A stretch of 64,000 nt of DNA. It comes from Novosphingobium marinum (lineage in GTDB: Bacteria; Pseudomonadota; Alphaproteobacteria; Sphingomonadales; Sphingomonadaceae). The stretch is from the NCBI RefSeq assembly GCF_013408095.1, contig NZ_JACBZF010000002.1:496001-560000 (forward strand). Direction: 5' to 3'. Within the stretch, counting starts at the first letter, position 1; each line of letters opens with the position of its first letter. The notes beneath the pieces are model-generated. The model had not been told where the DNA came from, did not search any database, and saw only the letters and a program-made list of their open reading frames with translations. Below, piece after piece: positions 7,204 through 15,332 of this stretch. Made by a program: the position numbers and the translations under genes.

Positions 7204-8973
7204 ATGCACGGCGGCGGCCAGGCCATATTCGTCTACGAAGGCGCGCTTCTCCTCGGCTTCGCGATGCTGTTCGTGCTCGTCTTCCGCAAGCTGGGTCTCG
7301 GCGCCACCCTCGGCTACCTGATCGCCGGTGTCGTGGTCGGTCCCCAGGTGCTCGACCTGATCGGGGGCGCGGAGGACAAGATCGACATTGCCGAACTGGG
7401 CATCGTCTTCCTGCTCTTCGTCGTCGGCCTAGAACTCAATCCCGCCAGGCTGTGGCGGATGAAGCGCGACATATTCGGGCTGGGGACGATCCAGGTGCTG
7501 CTGTGCGGCGTCGCGCTGACCGGCGTAATCCTGCTCTCTACCGGCTTCACCGTGGCCGCCGCCCTCGCGCTGGGCCTGCCGCTCGCGCTCTCCTCGACGG
7601 CGCAGGTCCTGCCGATGCTGCAGTCCGCCGGCCGCCTGCGGACCCCTGTCGGCGAAAAGGCGTTGTCGACGCTGCTTTTCCAGGATCTCTCGATCATTCC
7701 CCTCATCACGGTGATCGCCGCGCTCAGCCGCAATCCGGCGGACGACGCAGGACCTGCAGGGTGGGAACTCGCTGGGCTGACCGTCATCGCCGTTGTCGGC
7801 CTCGTAGCCATCGGCCGTTTCGTGATCCAGCCGCTGTTCCGTCTGATCGCGGTCCTCGGCGAGCGGGAGATGTTCGTCGTGGCGGCGCTTTTCACCGTCC
7901 TCGCGTCGGCGGGCGCCATGCAGTACTTCGGGCTTTCGACAGCGCTCGGGGCCTTCGTCGCCGGGGTCATGCTGGCCGACACGCCGTACCGGCACGAGCT
8001 GGAGGCGGACGTCGAACCTTTCCGCTCGATCCTGCTCGGCCTGTTCTTCCTCGCAGTGGGGATGATGCTCGACTTGCAGGTCATCGCCGACGACCCGCTG
8101 TTCGTGCTCGCCATGGCGGCGGCGCTCATCGTCACGAAGGCGGCGGTCATCTTCGCTCTCGGCCTGCTGTTCGGCCTGCACTGGCGCGGCGCTTTCGCGC
8201 TCGGCCTGCTGCTGAGCCAGGGGGGCGAATTCGGCTTCGTCCTGTTCGCACAGGCGCAGGAGGCGCTGCTCATCGCGCCGGAGGCGGTCAGCCTTTTCGG
8301 GGCGGTGATAACGATCTCGATGGCGTCCACGCCGTTCCTGATGGCGGCGACCCGACGCCTGCGCCGGGAAGACGCCGCGCAGGAGGCGACAGGCGAACGC
8401 GACGGCCCGCTGGCGGACGGGGCAAGCGCCATCGTCATCGGCTACGGGCGGTTCGGCCAGACCGTTTCGCAGATGATGCTTGCCAGCGGTGTCTCGGTCA
8501 CGCTCATCGACCGCAACGTGAGCCAAATCGACATGGCGGGCGAATTCGGGTCGAAGGTCTACTTCGGCGATGGCACGCGGCTCGACGTGTTGCGGCAGGC
8601 AGGTGCCGCCCAGGCCGATGCCATCCTCTACTGCGTCGATGGGGAGCGCCTCACTCCCGAATTCCTCGACGAGGTGTGCAAGGCCTTCCCGAAGGCCCAG
8701 ATCTACATCCGCGCCTTCGACCGGCGTACCGTCATGCGGCTCGGCGAGCCGAAGGGCATCACGGTCGTACGGGAACTGCTCGAATCCGCGATCCGGATGT
8801 CGCGCCAGTCGCTCGAGGACATCGGGCTCTCGCTGGAAGACATCGACCGTGCCGAGGACCGCTACCGCCGCAACGACCGCGAGCGCCTCGACCGGCAGAT
8901 CGAGTCGGGCGACCTCAAGGCCGCGCGCGACAGGATATTCACCCGGCCCGCCAGACCCGGAGACGATGCCTGA
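7204..8973 (+). CDS. Monovalent cation:proton antiporter 2 (KefB/KefC-type)
   Basis: The 589-residue inner-membrane protein has about a dozen membrane segments over residues 8-380, with family stretches LGYLIAGVVVGPQVL, FLLFVVGLELNP and LSQGGEFGFVLFAQAQ. These are followed by a cytoplasmic RCK_N domain whose nucleotide-binding loop reads VIGYGRFGQ near residue 415. CPA2 proteins exchange K+ or Na+ for H+, and KefB/C types are gated by glutathione adducts; a glutathione synthesis gene (gshA) occurs elsewhere in this window. A short charged tail follows the RCK domain. The ATG overlaps the stop of a 26-codon ORF (TGATG). The precise ion and the gating ligand cannot be told from sequence. Confidence 0.92.
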   Translation: MHGGGQAIFVYEGALLLGFAMLFVLVFRKLGLGATLGYLIAGVVVGPQVLDLIGGAEDKIDIAELGIVFLLFVVGLELNPARLWRMKRDIFGLGTIQVLLCGVALTGVILLSTGFTVAAALALGLPLALSSTAQVLPMLQSAGRLRTPVGEKALSTLLFQDLSIIPLITVIAALSRNPADDAGPAGWELAGLTVIAVVGLVAIGRFVIQPLFRLIAVLGEREMFVVAALFTVLASAGAMQYFGLSTALGAFVAGVMLADTPYRHELEADVEPFRSILLGLFFLAVGMMLDLQVIADDPLFVLAMAAALIVTKAAVIFALGLLFGLHWRGAFALGLLLSQGGEFGFVLFAQAQEALLIAPEAVSLFGAVITISMASTPFLMAATRRLRREDAAQEATGERDGPLADGASAIVIGYGRFGQTVSQMMLASGVSVTLIDRNVSQIDMAGEFGSKVYFGDGTRLDVLRQAGAAQADAILYCVDGERLTPEFLDEVCKAFPKAQIYIRAFDRRTVMRLGEPKGITVVRELLESAIRMSRQSLEDIGLSLEDIDRAEDRYRRNDRERLDRQIESGDLKAARDRIFTRPARPGDDA

Positions 8974-9030
8974 CGGGCAGCGAACGAACAAACGAGAATT
9001 GCAGCGCACACACTAACGGAGGCCCGATCG

Positions 9031-9861
9031 ATGAACACTGCCAGCCCCTGGTCCCACCAGCGCCAGTCGGGCGTTTCCGACGACATCGATTTCGAGGTCA
9101 GGGGACACGAACTCCAGTTCGTCGAGATCGAGCTCGATCCCGGCGAAAGCGCGGTTGCCGAGGCGGGCGCGCTCGTCTGGAAGGACGGGACGATCGAGAT
9201 GACCACGGTGTTCGGCGACGGTCGCGGCCAGGACGGCGGTTTCATGGGCAAGATGCTCGGTGCCGGCAAAAGGCTGGTGACGGGCGAAAGCCTGTTCACG
9301 ACCGTCTTCACCCACCGCGGATCGGGCAAGGCGCGCGTCGCCTTCGCCGCGCCGGTGCCGGGCATGATCATGCCGCTCAAGCTCACCGACGTGGGCGGCA
9401 CGCTCATCTGCCAGAAGGACAGCTTCCTCGCGGCGGCGAAGGGCGTTTCCATCGGCGTCCACTTCCAGCGCCGCATCCTCACCGGGCTGTTCGGAGGCGA
9501 AGGTTTCATCATGCAGAAGCTCGAGGGCGACGGGTGGATATTCGTCCAGATGGGCGGCACCATCGTAGAGCGCGAACTGGCCGCCGGCGAGGAATTGCAC
9601 GTCGATACCGGCTGCCTTGCCGCCTACACGTCGGGAGTGGACTTCGACCTGGTGCGCGCGGGCGGGGTCAGGAGCATGGTGTTCGGCGGCGAGGGCGCGT
9701 TCTTCGCGCGGTTGACCGGGCCGGGCAAGGTCTGGATCCAGTCACTGCCCTTTGCGCGCCTGGCGGGCAGGATGCTTGCCGCCGCGATGCCCAGAGGCGG
9801 CCAGAACCGGGGCGAGGGCTCGGCGCTCGGCACGCTGGGAGACCTGATCAGCGGCAACTGA
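9031..9861 (+). CDS. AIM24 / TIGR00266 family protein
   Basis: The 276-residue soluble protein belongs to the AIM24-like family, a double-stranded beta-helix fold widespread in bacteria and related to a yeast mitochondrial protein. Its molecular role is unsettled. Family features are the repeated glycine-rich turns GESLFTTVF, PGMIMPLKL, LTGLFGGEGF and GGEGAFFARLTGPG, and an N-terminal stretch rich in Glu and Asp. A strong ribosome binding site (GGAGG at 9019-9023) stands eight bases before the ATG. It is a single gene between the antiporter and tRNA-Val. Family assignment is good; I infer no function. Confidence 0.85.
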   Translation: MNTASPWSHQRQSGVSDDIDFEVRGHELQFVEIELDPGESAVAEAGALVWKDGTIEMTTVFGDGRGQDGGFMGKMLGAGKRLVTGESLFTTVFTHRGSGKARVAFAAPVPGMIMPLKLTDVGGTLICQKDSFLAAAKGVSIGVHFQRRILTGLFGGEGFIMQKLEGDGWIFVQMGGTIVERELAAGEELHVDTGCLAAYTSGVDFDLVRAGGVRSMVFGGEGAFFARLTGPGKVWIQSLPFARLAGRMLAAAMPRGGQNRGEGSALGTLGDLISGN

Positions 9862-9877
9862 CGGCCTGCATGGTTAC

Positions 9878-9905
9878 TTGACCGAAAGGCGATTGGCGCT
9901 ACAGC
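9878..9905 (+). promoter_or_regulatory. Probable promoter of tRNA-Val
   Basis: TTGACC at 9878-9883 and TACAGC at 9900-9905, separated by 16 bases, lie 25 bases upstream of the mature tRNA 5' end. A short GC-rich dyad (CCCGGC-AA-GCCGGG) sits between them and the tRNA. Matched by eye only. Confidence 0.45.
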
Positions 9906-9930
9906 GCTTTCGCCCCGGCAAGCCGGGACA

Positions 9931-10006
9931 GGGCGGTTAGCTCAGTTGGTAGAGCATCTCGTTTACACCGAGAGGGTCGGCGGTTCGAGACCGTCACCGC
10001 CCACCA
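9931..10006 (+). tRNA. tRNA-Val (anticodon UAC)
   Basis: The full cloverleaf can be folded by hand. The acceptor stem is GGGCGGT / ACCGCCC, the D stem GCTC / GAGC, and the anticodon stem TCTCG / CGAGA around loop TTTACAC, giving anticodon TAC. The T stem is GGCGG / CCGTC with TTCGAGA. Discriminator A and an encoded CCA end follow. The 3' end also serves as the attachment site of the integrative island that starts directly after it; the tRNA remains intact. Confidence 0.97.
9991..10006 (+). other. attL: tRNA-Val 3' end used by the island
   Basis: CCGTCACCGCCCACCA, the T-arm and acceptor 3' end of tRNA-Val, recurs with one C missing at 17381-17395. P4-type integrases commonly use tRNA 3' ends. 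The core match is short (11 perfect bases plus ACCA), so the exact crossover is uncertain. Confidence 0.6.
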
Positions 10007-10118
10007 CATTTCCATCCAGTAGTGTCCAAATTCGTCTTTACAGCGGCAGGAAAACCGCCGTATTTTGCCTTTCATTGGCCGATAGCGTCCAAGCGTGTTC
10101 GCTGGAAGCCACTCCGGA

Positions 10119-10136
10119 TTGGGGGCCTGATTGGGG
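10119..10136 (+). repeat. Direct repeat near left end of the island
   Basis: TTGGGGGCCTGATTGGGG is present exactly here and at 17298-17315 in the same orientation. The two copies lie within about 130 and 70 bases of the left and right attachment sites. They may be integrase arm-type or excisionase binding sites. Confidence 0.75.
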
Positions 10137-10172
10137 CCTTTTCGAATCCGGGGCTTTTGAAAGGCCCCCAGA

Positions 10173-11396
10173 ATGGCGCTCACAGACACGGCAATCAGGA
10201 AGGCCAAAGGTCGCGAGAAGGAATACAAGCTCGCAGATGGGGGCGGGCTCTACCTTCTCGTCACGCCGGCTGGCGGACGACTCTGGCGCCTCAAGTACCG
10301 CGTCGATGGCCGCGAAAAGAAGCTGGCGATCGGCAGCTATCCGGAGATCAGCCTGGCCGATGCCCGCAGGCGGCGCGATGAAGCCCGCGAACTGATCGCG
10401 GCCGGCGTCGACCCTTCCCGCGAGAAGCAACAGGCGAAGCATCGTGCCAAGGTGAATGCCGCCAACACCTTTGGCGAGATCGCACAGGAGTTCATCGACA
10501 AGCGTCGCCGCGAAGGGCTTTCAACGTCCACGGCGGACAAGAGCGAGTATTACATTTCGCGCATGGGACCAGCGATTGCCCGCCTGCCAATTTCAGAGAT
10601 CACTGCCCCCGATCTGCTGGCGGTGCTGCGCCGGATCGAGGCCAAGGGAAATTATGAGACGGCGCGCCGGGTGCTGCAGCTGGCTGGGCGCGTCTTCCGC
10701 TATGCCGTGGCCACCGCGCGGCTGGCATCGGACCCCAGCCGCGATTTGCGCGGCGCGCTTACCTCTCCCCAGCCCAAGCATTATGGCGCAATCATCGAGC
10801 CCAAGCGTGCTGGCGAACTGCTCCGGGCTATCGACGGTTATGAAGGGCAGGCGATAACCAAGATCGCCATGCAGCTTTCTGCCAACGTGTTCGTTCGTCC
10901 CGGCGAACTGCGCCACGCCGAATGGGGCGAGATCGATCTGGACGGGGGCTTGTGGACCATCCCCGCCGACAAGATGAAGATGCGCCGGCCACACCAGGTG
11001 CCGCTGTCCCGCCAGTCCGTTGAACTGCTGCGGCAGGTCCATGAGATCAGCGGGCCAAGCGGATACGTGTTTCCGTCGATCCGCACTAGCATGCGACCGA
11101 TGAGCGAGAATACTATCAACGCGGGTTTGCGGCGGCTGGGATTCGGCGGCGACGAAATGACCGCGCATGGCTTCCGCGCCATGGCGTCTACGTTGCTGAA
11201 CGAGAGCGGCAGGTGGCATCCCGATGCGATCGAGCGCGCCCTGGCACATGGCGACGAGGACCGCGTGCGCGCGGCCTACCATCGCGGCGCGCATTGGAGA
11301 GAGCGTGTCGCAATTGCCCAATGGTGGAGCGATTATCTCGATCAACTCCGCAAGGGCGCGGACATCGTGCCGTTTCCCGACAGGGAAGCGGGATAA
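10173..11396 (+). CDS. Tyrosine recombinase / P4-type integrase
   Basis: The 407-residue protein has the P4 integrase layout. An N-terminal DUF4102-type arm-binding domain (LTDTAIRKAKGREKEYKLADGG onward, residues 3-90) is followed by a core-binding SAM-like domain (residues 100-190) and a catalytic domain. The catalytic residues are visible as Arg in FVRPGELRHAEW, Lys in ADKMKMRRPHQVPL, HGFR, a further His in LAHGDEDRVRAAYHR, and the Tyr of that same motif. It should integrate and excise the island at the tRNA-Val 3' end, just upstream. The start ATG at 10173 lacks a strong ribosome binding site. It looks intact. Confidence 0.94.
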   Translation: MALTDTAIRKAKGREKEYKLADGGGLYLLVTPAGGRLWRLKYRVDGREKKLAIGSYPEISLADARRRRDEARELIAAGVDPSREKQQAKHRAKVNAANTFGEIAQEFIDKRRREGLSTSTADKSEYYISRMGPAIARLPISEITAPDLLAVLRRIEAKGNYETARRVLQLAGRVFRYAVATARLASDPSRDLRGALTSPQPKHYGAIIEPKRAGELLRAIDGYEGQAITKIAMQLSANVFVRPGELRHAEWGEIDLDGGLWTIPADKMKMRRPHQVPLSRQSVELLRQVHEISGPSGYVFPSIRTSMRPMSENTINAGLRRLGFGGDEMTAHGFRAMASTLLNESGRWHPDAIERALAHGDEDRVRAAYHRGAHWRERVAIAQWWSDYLDQLRKGADIVPFPDREAG

Positions 11397-11401
11397 ATCC
11401 G

Positions 11402-12139
11402 ATGGACGACAGACCCCGTATCGGCATTGATCTGGAGAAACTCGCTGACGCCCTGCCAGCCGAGTACACACAGCTGGCCGGCAAGATTCGCCGATGCCGC
11501 GATAGCCATTCGGTCCATACTGACCTTATGCTCGCATCCGACATGATCGGCTCAGTTGAGGCCGCCTTCCGAGCGACGCAGGACGGGGTTGAGTGGGCGC
11601 AGCATGCTGTCCCCGCTTTGGTCTACAGCGCCATCATTCTGTATGCCCGCGCGATACACACGGGCTCTGGACATCGCGCGCGGATCAACCTGACCAAACA
11701 TCTCACGCCAGCTCAAAAGGCGCGCCACGAACGTATTGTGACACTCAGGAACGATGCTCTTGCGCACTACGGTCCTGGCGAGACTACCGAGGGCTTTACA
11801 TGGAACGAGGAACGGCTGGTGATCCCCCTCGATCGGCCGAACGATGCTCGGATCATGTTGGCCAGCCGCCGGGTCGGATATGCTCCGGGCCTACCTTCCG
11901 AGATGGCCGTCCATATCGCTCAGGTGTTGCTCTTGGCCCAACGGGAAATTGAACGGCGCGATGCCGAGTTGGTCGATGCGCTGAACGCCGCCATCGATAG
12001 CGATGACGGGTTTTTCGATTTGGCCGCTCAACACAAGATCGATCTGAACGCCATGTTTGGAGGCCACCCGGCAGCAGCGCTGCTTGACGGGGACCGCACT
12101 GGCTTGCGGACGGAGATCGTATGGGGCTCGAAGGTGTAG
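11402..12139 (+). CDS. HEPN-like protein of unknown function
   Basis: The 245-residue, mostly helical protein contains RNDALAH at residues 116-122. This fits the HEPN ribonuclease motif R-x(4-6)-H with a polar residue after the Arg. The helices before it (about 62-88, ending in ILYARAIH) and the downstream helical stretch agree with a HEPN bundle. HEPN proteins often act as RNases in toxin-antitoxin and abortive-infection systems, but many are inactive. The gene starts five bases after the integrase stop and converges on an HsdR_N-like nuclease gene with a 37-base gap. Its place as cargo beside a nuclease suggests antiphage defence. The motif is seen; the function is inferred. Confidence 0.65.
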   Translation: MDDRPRIGIDLEKLADALPAEYTQLAGKIRRCRDSHSVHTDLMLASDMIGSVEAAFRATQDGVEWAQHAVPALVYSAIILYARAIHTGSGHRARINLTKHLTPAQKARHERIVTLRNDALAHYGPGETTEGFTWNEERLVIPLDRPNDARIMLASRRVGYAPGLPSEMAVHIAQVLLLAQREIERRDAELVDALNAAIDSDDGFFDLAAQHKIDLNAMFGGHPAAALLDGDRTGLRTEIVWGSKV

Positions 12140-12176
12140 GCAGCGCAAAAGCTCATGTGTCTAACTGGCGCTGCCC

Positions 12177-13295
12177 TCAAGTATTAGGCAGCTCGAAGAT
12201 CACGTCTCTGCCAAACACCACACCGCATGCTTCGCAACCCGCTTTCATGATGCGATGTTTCTCCCGATTTGCGATGTTCGTCCCAACAAACCAGCCTGGC
12301 ACAAGTTCTACAACGGTGTGTGCTAGGTCAGGTCGATCAGGATAAACTTCTGCGGGCGAACGCGCGATATGATTGCGGGTACGTCCTTTGGCGGCGGTGG
12401 CGATTTGCTCCATTCTTTCCGGAAATTCGGCTGCCAGCGCCCTCAACAACTCGAGAAACATCGCTGTCGCATCTCGCCCGTGGAGGACGTTTCCACGAAA
12501 TGTTGCAGAAAGCTGTCGCGGAGTAGCCGGCCTTATCGGACGCGGCTCGGAGCTGGTTTCGGCATCGAGAAAAGCAGGCCGTTGTTCCGGGGGCGCCTTT
12601 ATAACGCTCGTTTGCCTTTCGGTCGCAAAATCCAAAGTTGATGGCCTACGTAGGATAAAATTCTCGGCCGCTTCCAGCGGGGGACGGATTCCGCACAATG
12701 CCTCTGTTCTCTCAACCAACAACTCGATTAGCAAAGGGTCGGGTTCGGTAACGAGTTCCGACCAGGCACGCGCCAAGGTGTCGGAGGCCATGCGCTCGTT
12801 GGCACGACTTGCATAGTCTTGCTGCGCATCGGATTGAGCTACACCGCTCCGTTGGCGATCATATGAGAGATAGCGAAAGAGTATGCGCTCACACTCCTCG
12901 GGAGACCGTTCCAACAAATCTAGTTTGTAAAGGCGGCGATCTTCATAACTTCCTTGCGCGGATGGGAGATAAAAGCTCCATTTCCTTCCATCAGTAAGGA
13001 CCGCAAATGGAATGCCTTCGTGAAACGCATACTCAAATAATTGCCTGTCAGCCGCTTCGACTTTTCCTATAGCTTTCGCTTCAATGAAAACACTCGGGCG
13101 AGCAGGATAGGCGCACAGCGCATAGTCAACTCGTCTTCCCTGCGAGCTATATTCGGGTAAAACTGTTTGCGGATCGGCGGTATCCCATCCCAGCTTTCCG
13201 AGAATAGGCTCGATAATCCCAATGCGAATGGCTGCCTCATTTATGTAGGAGCCACTTTCTAGCCGATGTGCAATCTTTTGAAGAAGGTCAATCAT
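12177..13295 (-). CDS. HsdR N-terminal-like (PD-(D/E)XK) nuclease-domain protein
   Basis: The 372-residue protein begins with a domain resembling the endonuclease part of type I restriction R subunits. VDYAL supplies the Asp (residue 57) and IEAKA the E-x-K (72-74), with TVLPEYSSQGRR before them and LTDGRKWSFY after. No helicase motor follows, so this is not a complete HsdR. The middle is low-complexity. The C-terminal 90 residues form a separate domain ending in GWFVGTNIANREKHRIM and a CEACG pair. The start ATG at 13295 has a GGGACAGGG leader; longer in-frame starts upstream lack support. The GC content is clearly lower than the chromosome. It is probably a defence nuclease, but no methylase partner is seen. 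Confidence 0.72.
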   Translation of the reverse strand: MIDLLQKIAHRLESGSYINEAAIRIGIIEPILGKLGWDTADPQTVLPEYSSQGRRVDYALCAYPARPSVFIEAKAIGKVEAADRQLFEYAFHEGIPFAVLTDGRKWSFYLPSAQGSYEDRRLYKLDLLERSPEECERILFRYLSYDRQRSGVAQSDAQQDYASRANERMASDTLARAWSELVTEPDPLLIELLVERTEALCGIRPPLEAAENFILRRPSTLDFATERQTSVIKAPPEQRPAFLDAETSSEPRPIRPATPRQLSATFRGNVLHGRDATAMFLELLRALAAEFPERMEQIATAAKGRTRNHIARSPAEVYPDRPDLAHTVVELVPGWFVGTNIANREKHRIMKAGCEACGVVFGRDVIFELPNT

Positions 13296-13479
13296 CCCTG
13301 TCCCCCCCCTCTCTGAGGGGAACGGTAAAGCTTGAGAGCCCCTTGAGCAACGGTTCACGGTGGACGATGATGGATCAGATTGAACGCGCCAGTACTGTAT
13401 CTGCCAGCAGACGGGATGGGTAAGGCGAGCCTGCCAGCGCGCTTTTCCGGCGTCCTGTAGAGCTGATTGCGAGAGGGTT

Positions 13480-14382
13480 ATGTCGAGTGATATTCCGCGC
13501 GATCTTCGCCGCGTGGTGTTCTTCAAAAATAGAGACGGCACGCGGGGAAAGGATGCGTCCGGCAACCTGCTTGTCGACGCTCTTGGCATGCCAAAACGCC
13601 ATGAGGTGTCGCCGATTTGGGCAATGGTCGGCCCAGAAGGCAACAAGGCCGATGGTGAAATTCTCCCTCGATACCAGGAGGCGGCCATCTCTCTCGCCAC
13701 CTCCCCTTTCTTCAAGCGCACATGGGATTCGGACTTCGACGGCGCGAAGTTCTTTATGATCCGCGATCGGTGGATCGAGGCGTGCGAGGCAGCTCGAGCG
13801 CACGATTGGGATGTTGATCTGCGTCATGCCGAGTTTCGCCGGTCCATGGACGAAAGAGCTGCCGAAGTCGGGCGGTCCACACGGCGGTTTCGCAACGCGA
13901 TCGCCATGGATCGACAATGGGGCGCACAAAAGCTCGCATTCTTCCTTTGGGCTGCATTCGAGAATCGCGACGTCGGAGACGATGAAGCCGGGAAGATGAT
14001 GAGTTCGGTTCCGACCGACGCGATTCTTTGCGCGCTCGATCGCTTCGCAGAGCACTGTGAAACGCCATTAGGTCGCGGCAGCGGCTCGATACCCTTCGGG
14101 CCAGTTCATTTTCTCAAGCTACCAAGGCGGCTGACCGCAAGTATGGTTGAGGTGGCGCTGGCGCTGGAACTGGCGGACCTTTTTTCTTGCTGGCGGGCCT
14201 ATACACCGAAAGTGCTGCCATTGGCGGGGCGCACGCCGAGCCTCACTAGCGGTACGCCGTGGAAGCCGCTTACGCACTTTGTCGATGCGGCGTTCGGGAA
14301 CGAGGGATCAACGCCCGGCCTTCAAAAACGGGCGGAAGCTATGGCCGTGAACGTCGTGATCTGGGGTCTTCCTTCCCGCTGA
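13480..14382 (+). CDS. Unknown island protein (300 aa)
   Basis: I do not recognise this family. The protein is soluble, without signal peptide or membrane segments. It is rich in Trp, Arg and Asp in the first half (FFMIRDRWIEACEAARAHDW) and has a helical core around LAFFLWAAFENRD. The gene is divergent from the HsdR_N-like gene, sharing a 184-base intergenic region, so the two may be expressed from one control region. A GAGAGGG stretch lies unusually close (two bases) to the ATG. Position between defence-like cargo and the island replication genes gives no firm role. Confidence 0.6.
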   Translation: MSSDIPRDLRRVVFFKNRDGTRGKDASGNLLVDALGMPKRHEVSPIWAMVGPEGNKADGEILPRYQEAAISLATSPFFKRTWDSDFDGAKFFMIRDRWIEACEAARAHDWDVDLRHAEFRRSMDERAAEVGRSTRRFRNAIAMDRQWGAQKLAFFLWAAFENRDVGDDEAGKMMSSVPTDAILCALDRFAEHCETPLGRGSGSIPFGPVHFLKLPRRLTASMVEVALALELADLFSCWRAYTPKVLPLAGRTPSLTSGTPWKPLTHFVDAAFGNEGSTPGLQKRAEAMAVNVVIWGLPSR

Positions 14383-14499
14383 ACGAACGGTGCCATCATT
14401 CTTTGAGCTTCGTTCAGTGGTCGAGGTCGCAATAATTGGCCGGGCTTGTCGAACGTCCATAACTGTTTAGCCCTCGCCAACCGCAAACGAGGTGCGCCA

Positions 14500-14688
14500 A
14501 TGCAGTCTCAAAATCTCAATCCTCCGAAGATCGCCTACAGCATCCGCGAGGCCGTTCAGGTCTCCAGCCTGTCCCGCAGCACGATCTACAACCACATCAC
14601 CGCCGGCCGCCTGAAAGCGAACCGGATTGGAGGCCGCACGCTGATCCCAGCCGACAGTCTGCAAGCGCTGATCGCAGGGGAGGCATGA
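14500..14688 (+). CDS. AlpA/excisionase-type helix-turn-helix protein
   Basis: The 62-residue protein is almost entirely one DNA-binding unit. AYSIREAVQVSSLSRSTIY forms the helix-turn-helix, followed by NHITAGRLKANRIGGRTLIP, the small wing of the MerR/excisionase class. Proteins of this kind in P4-like elements direct excision or switch on island genes. Codon start ATG 14500 follows GAGG weakly; an upstream in-frame start at 14446 is less likely. Its 3' end is followed within 30 bases by a GC-rich hairpin. Confidence 0.82.
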   Translation: MQSQNLNPPKIAYSIREAVQVSSLSRSTIYNHITAGRLKANRIGGRTLIPADSLQALIAGEA

Positions 14689-14708
14689 CCAATGTCACAG
14701 ACATGCAA

Positions 14709-14734
14709 AACCCCGCCGGTGGGCGGCGGGGCTT
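14709..14734 (+). terminator. GC-rich hairpin, possible terminator after the HTH gene
   Basis: CCCCGCC (14711-14717) pairs with GGCGGGG (14725-14731) around a seven-base loop, flanked by AAAA on the left and CTTC on the right. Without a clear U run it may terminate weakly or act as a processing site. Confidence 0.4.
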
Positions 14735-14854
14735 CGCGCGATCAACTTGGCGGCTGGTCGCGAAGCCTTCATACCTCTGAGGTCCACCGGACGCAATTCC
14801 CGATGGCCCGGCGCCATGGCGACCGCGGCGATGCGCTTCGGGAGGGCATCCGCA

Positions 14855-15055
14855 ATGGCTGAGCCCTTCACAGACTTTCGCGCCGCGGCGCGGGCGCTGC
14901 TGACCGTCGATGTGCTTTCCGAGAAGGAAGGGCAGTTCTGCGGCGGGCTCGCGTTTCGATCGGCATCGCTAAGCGAGAAGCAGGCGAACTGGCTGCGCAT
15001 CCTGCTCGCCCGCCACGCCCTGCCTGCGCTGACCGCGGGAGGCGAGGATGGTTGA
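14855..15055 (+). CDS. Small island protein (66 aa)
   Basis: This short soluble protein reads FRAAARALLTVDVLSEKEGQ, then a second half with LSEKQANWLRILLARH. Proteins with this paired pattern are common beside primase or replication genes of phages and islands in alphaproteobacteria, but I know no function. GGGAGG at 14840-14845 supports the ATG at 14855 rather than the longer in-frame starts. Its stop overlaps the next start by eight bases, so it is in one unit with the following two genes. Confidence 0.6.
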   Translation: MAEPFTDFRAAARALLTVDVLSEKEGQFCGGLAFRSASLSEKQANWLRILLARHALPALTAGGEDG

Positions 15056-15332
15056 TCCCCCATCAGGTCGCCAGGAGGCTCCACAGGCCGCTACGGAGCA
15101 TCTGGGACGGTTGCAGCGTCTTTCCCTCGCCGTCGTGCGCCTGGCGGGCCCTCAGGGGCTTACGGCACACGAAACGGCATATTGGCTCAGGATTGACCGC
15201 GCCACGATCCAGCCGCGGCTCTCCGAGCTGCGTAGCAAGGGTCGGATCACGGATAGCGGCATGCGTCGCCGCAATGCCAGCGGCCGACGCGCGATCGTCT
15301 GGGTCGTGAGGGATGCCTTTGCCGGTGGTTAA
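15048..15332 (+). CDS. Small winged-helix DNA-binding protein
   Basis: The 94-residue protein has a winged-helix domain: GLTAHETAYWLRIDRATIQPR with recognition helix IQPRLSELRSKG, followed by a wing RITDSGMRRRNASGRR. It overlaps both neighbours (eight bases upstream, 20 bases downstream) and so is translated as part of the island replication module. It may regulate that module or help initiate replication. Function is inferred from the fold and context. Confidence 0.68.
   Translation: MVDPPSGRQEAPQAATEHLGRLQRLSLAVVRLAGPQGLTAHETAYWLRIDRATIQPRLSELRSKGRITDSGMRRRNASGRRAIVWVVRDAFAGG

Noticed and set aside
7123..7204. 26-codon ORF whose stop overlaps the antiporter start
   Set aside because: Arg/Pro/Asp-rich with no motif or ribosome binding site; it may be only a chance frame, though the TGATG overlap is noted.
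9899..10228. Minus-strand 109-codon frame over tRNA-Val
   Set aside because: It is the antisense of the tRNA and the start of the island; the peptide WWAVTVSNRRPSRCKRDALPTEL is the well-known false product of tRNA-Val antisense.
12809..12997. Short plus-strand frame inside the HsdR_N-like gene
   Set aside because: Antisense to a well-supported nuclease-domain gene, no start signal.
14685..14780. 31-codon ORF overlapping the HTH gene stop (ATGA)
   Set aside because: Its sequence is dominated by the GC-rich hairpin at 14709-14734; I take the hairpin as the real feature.
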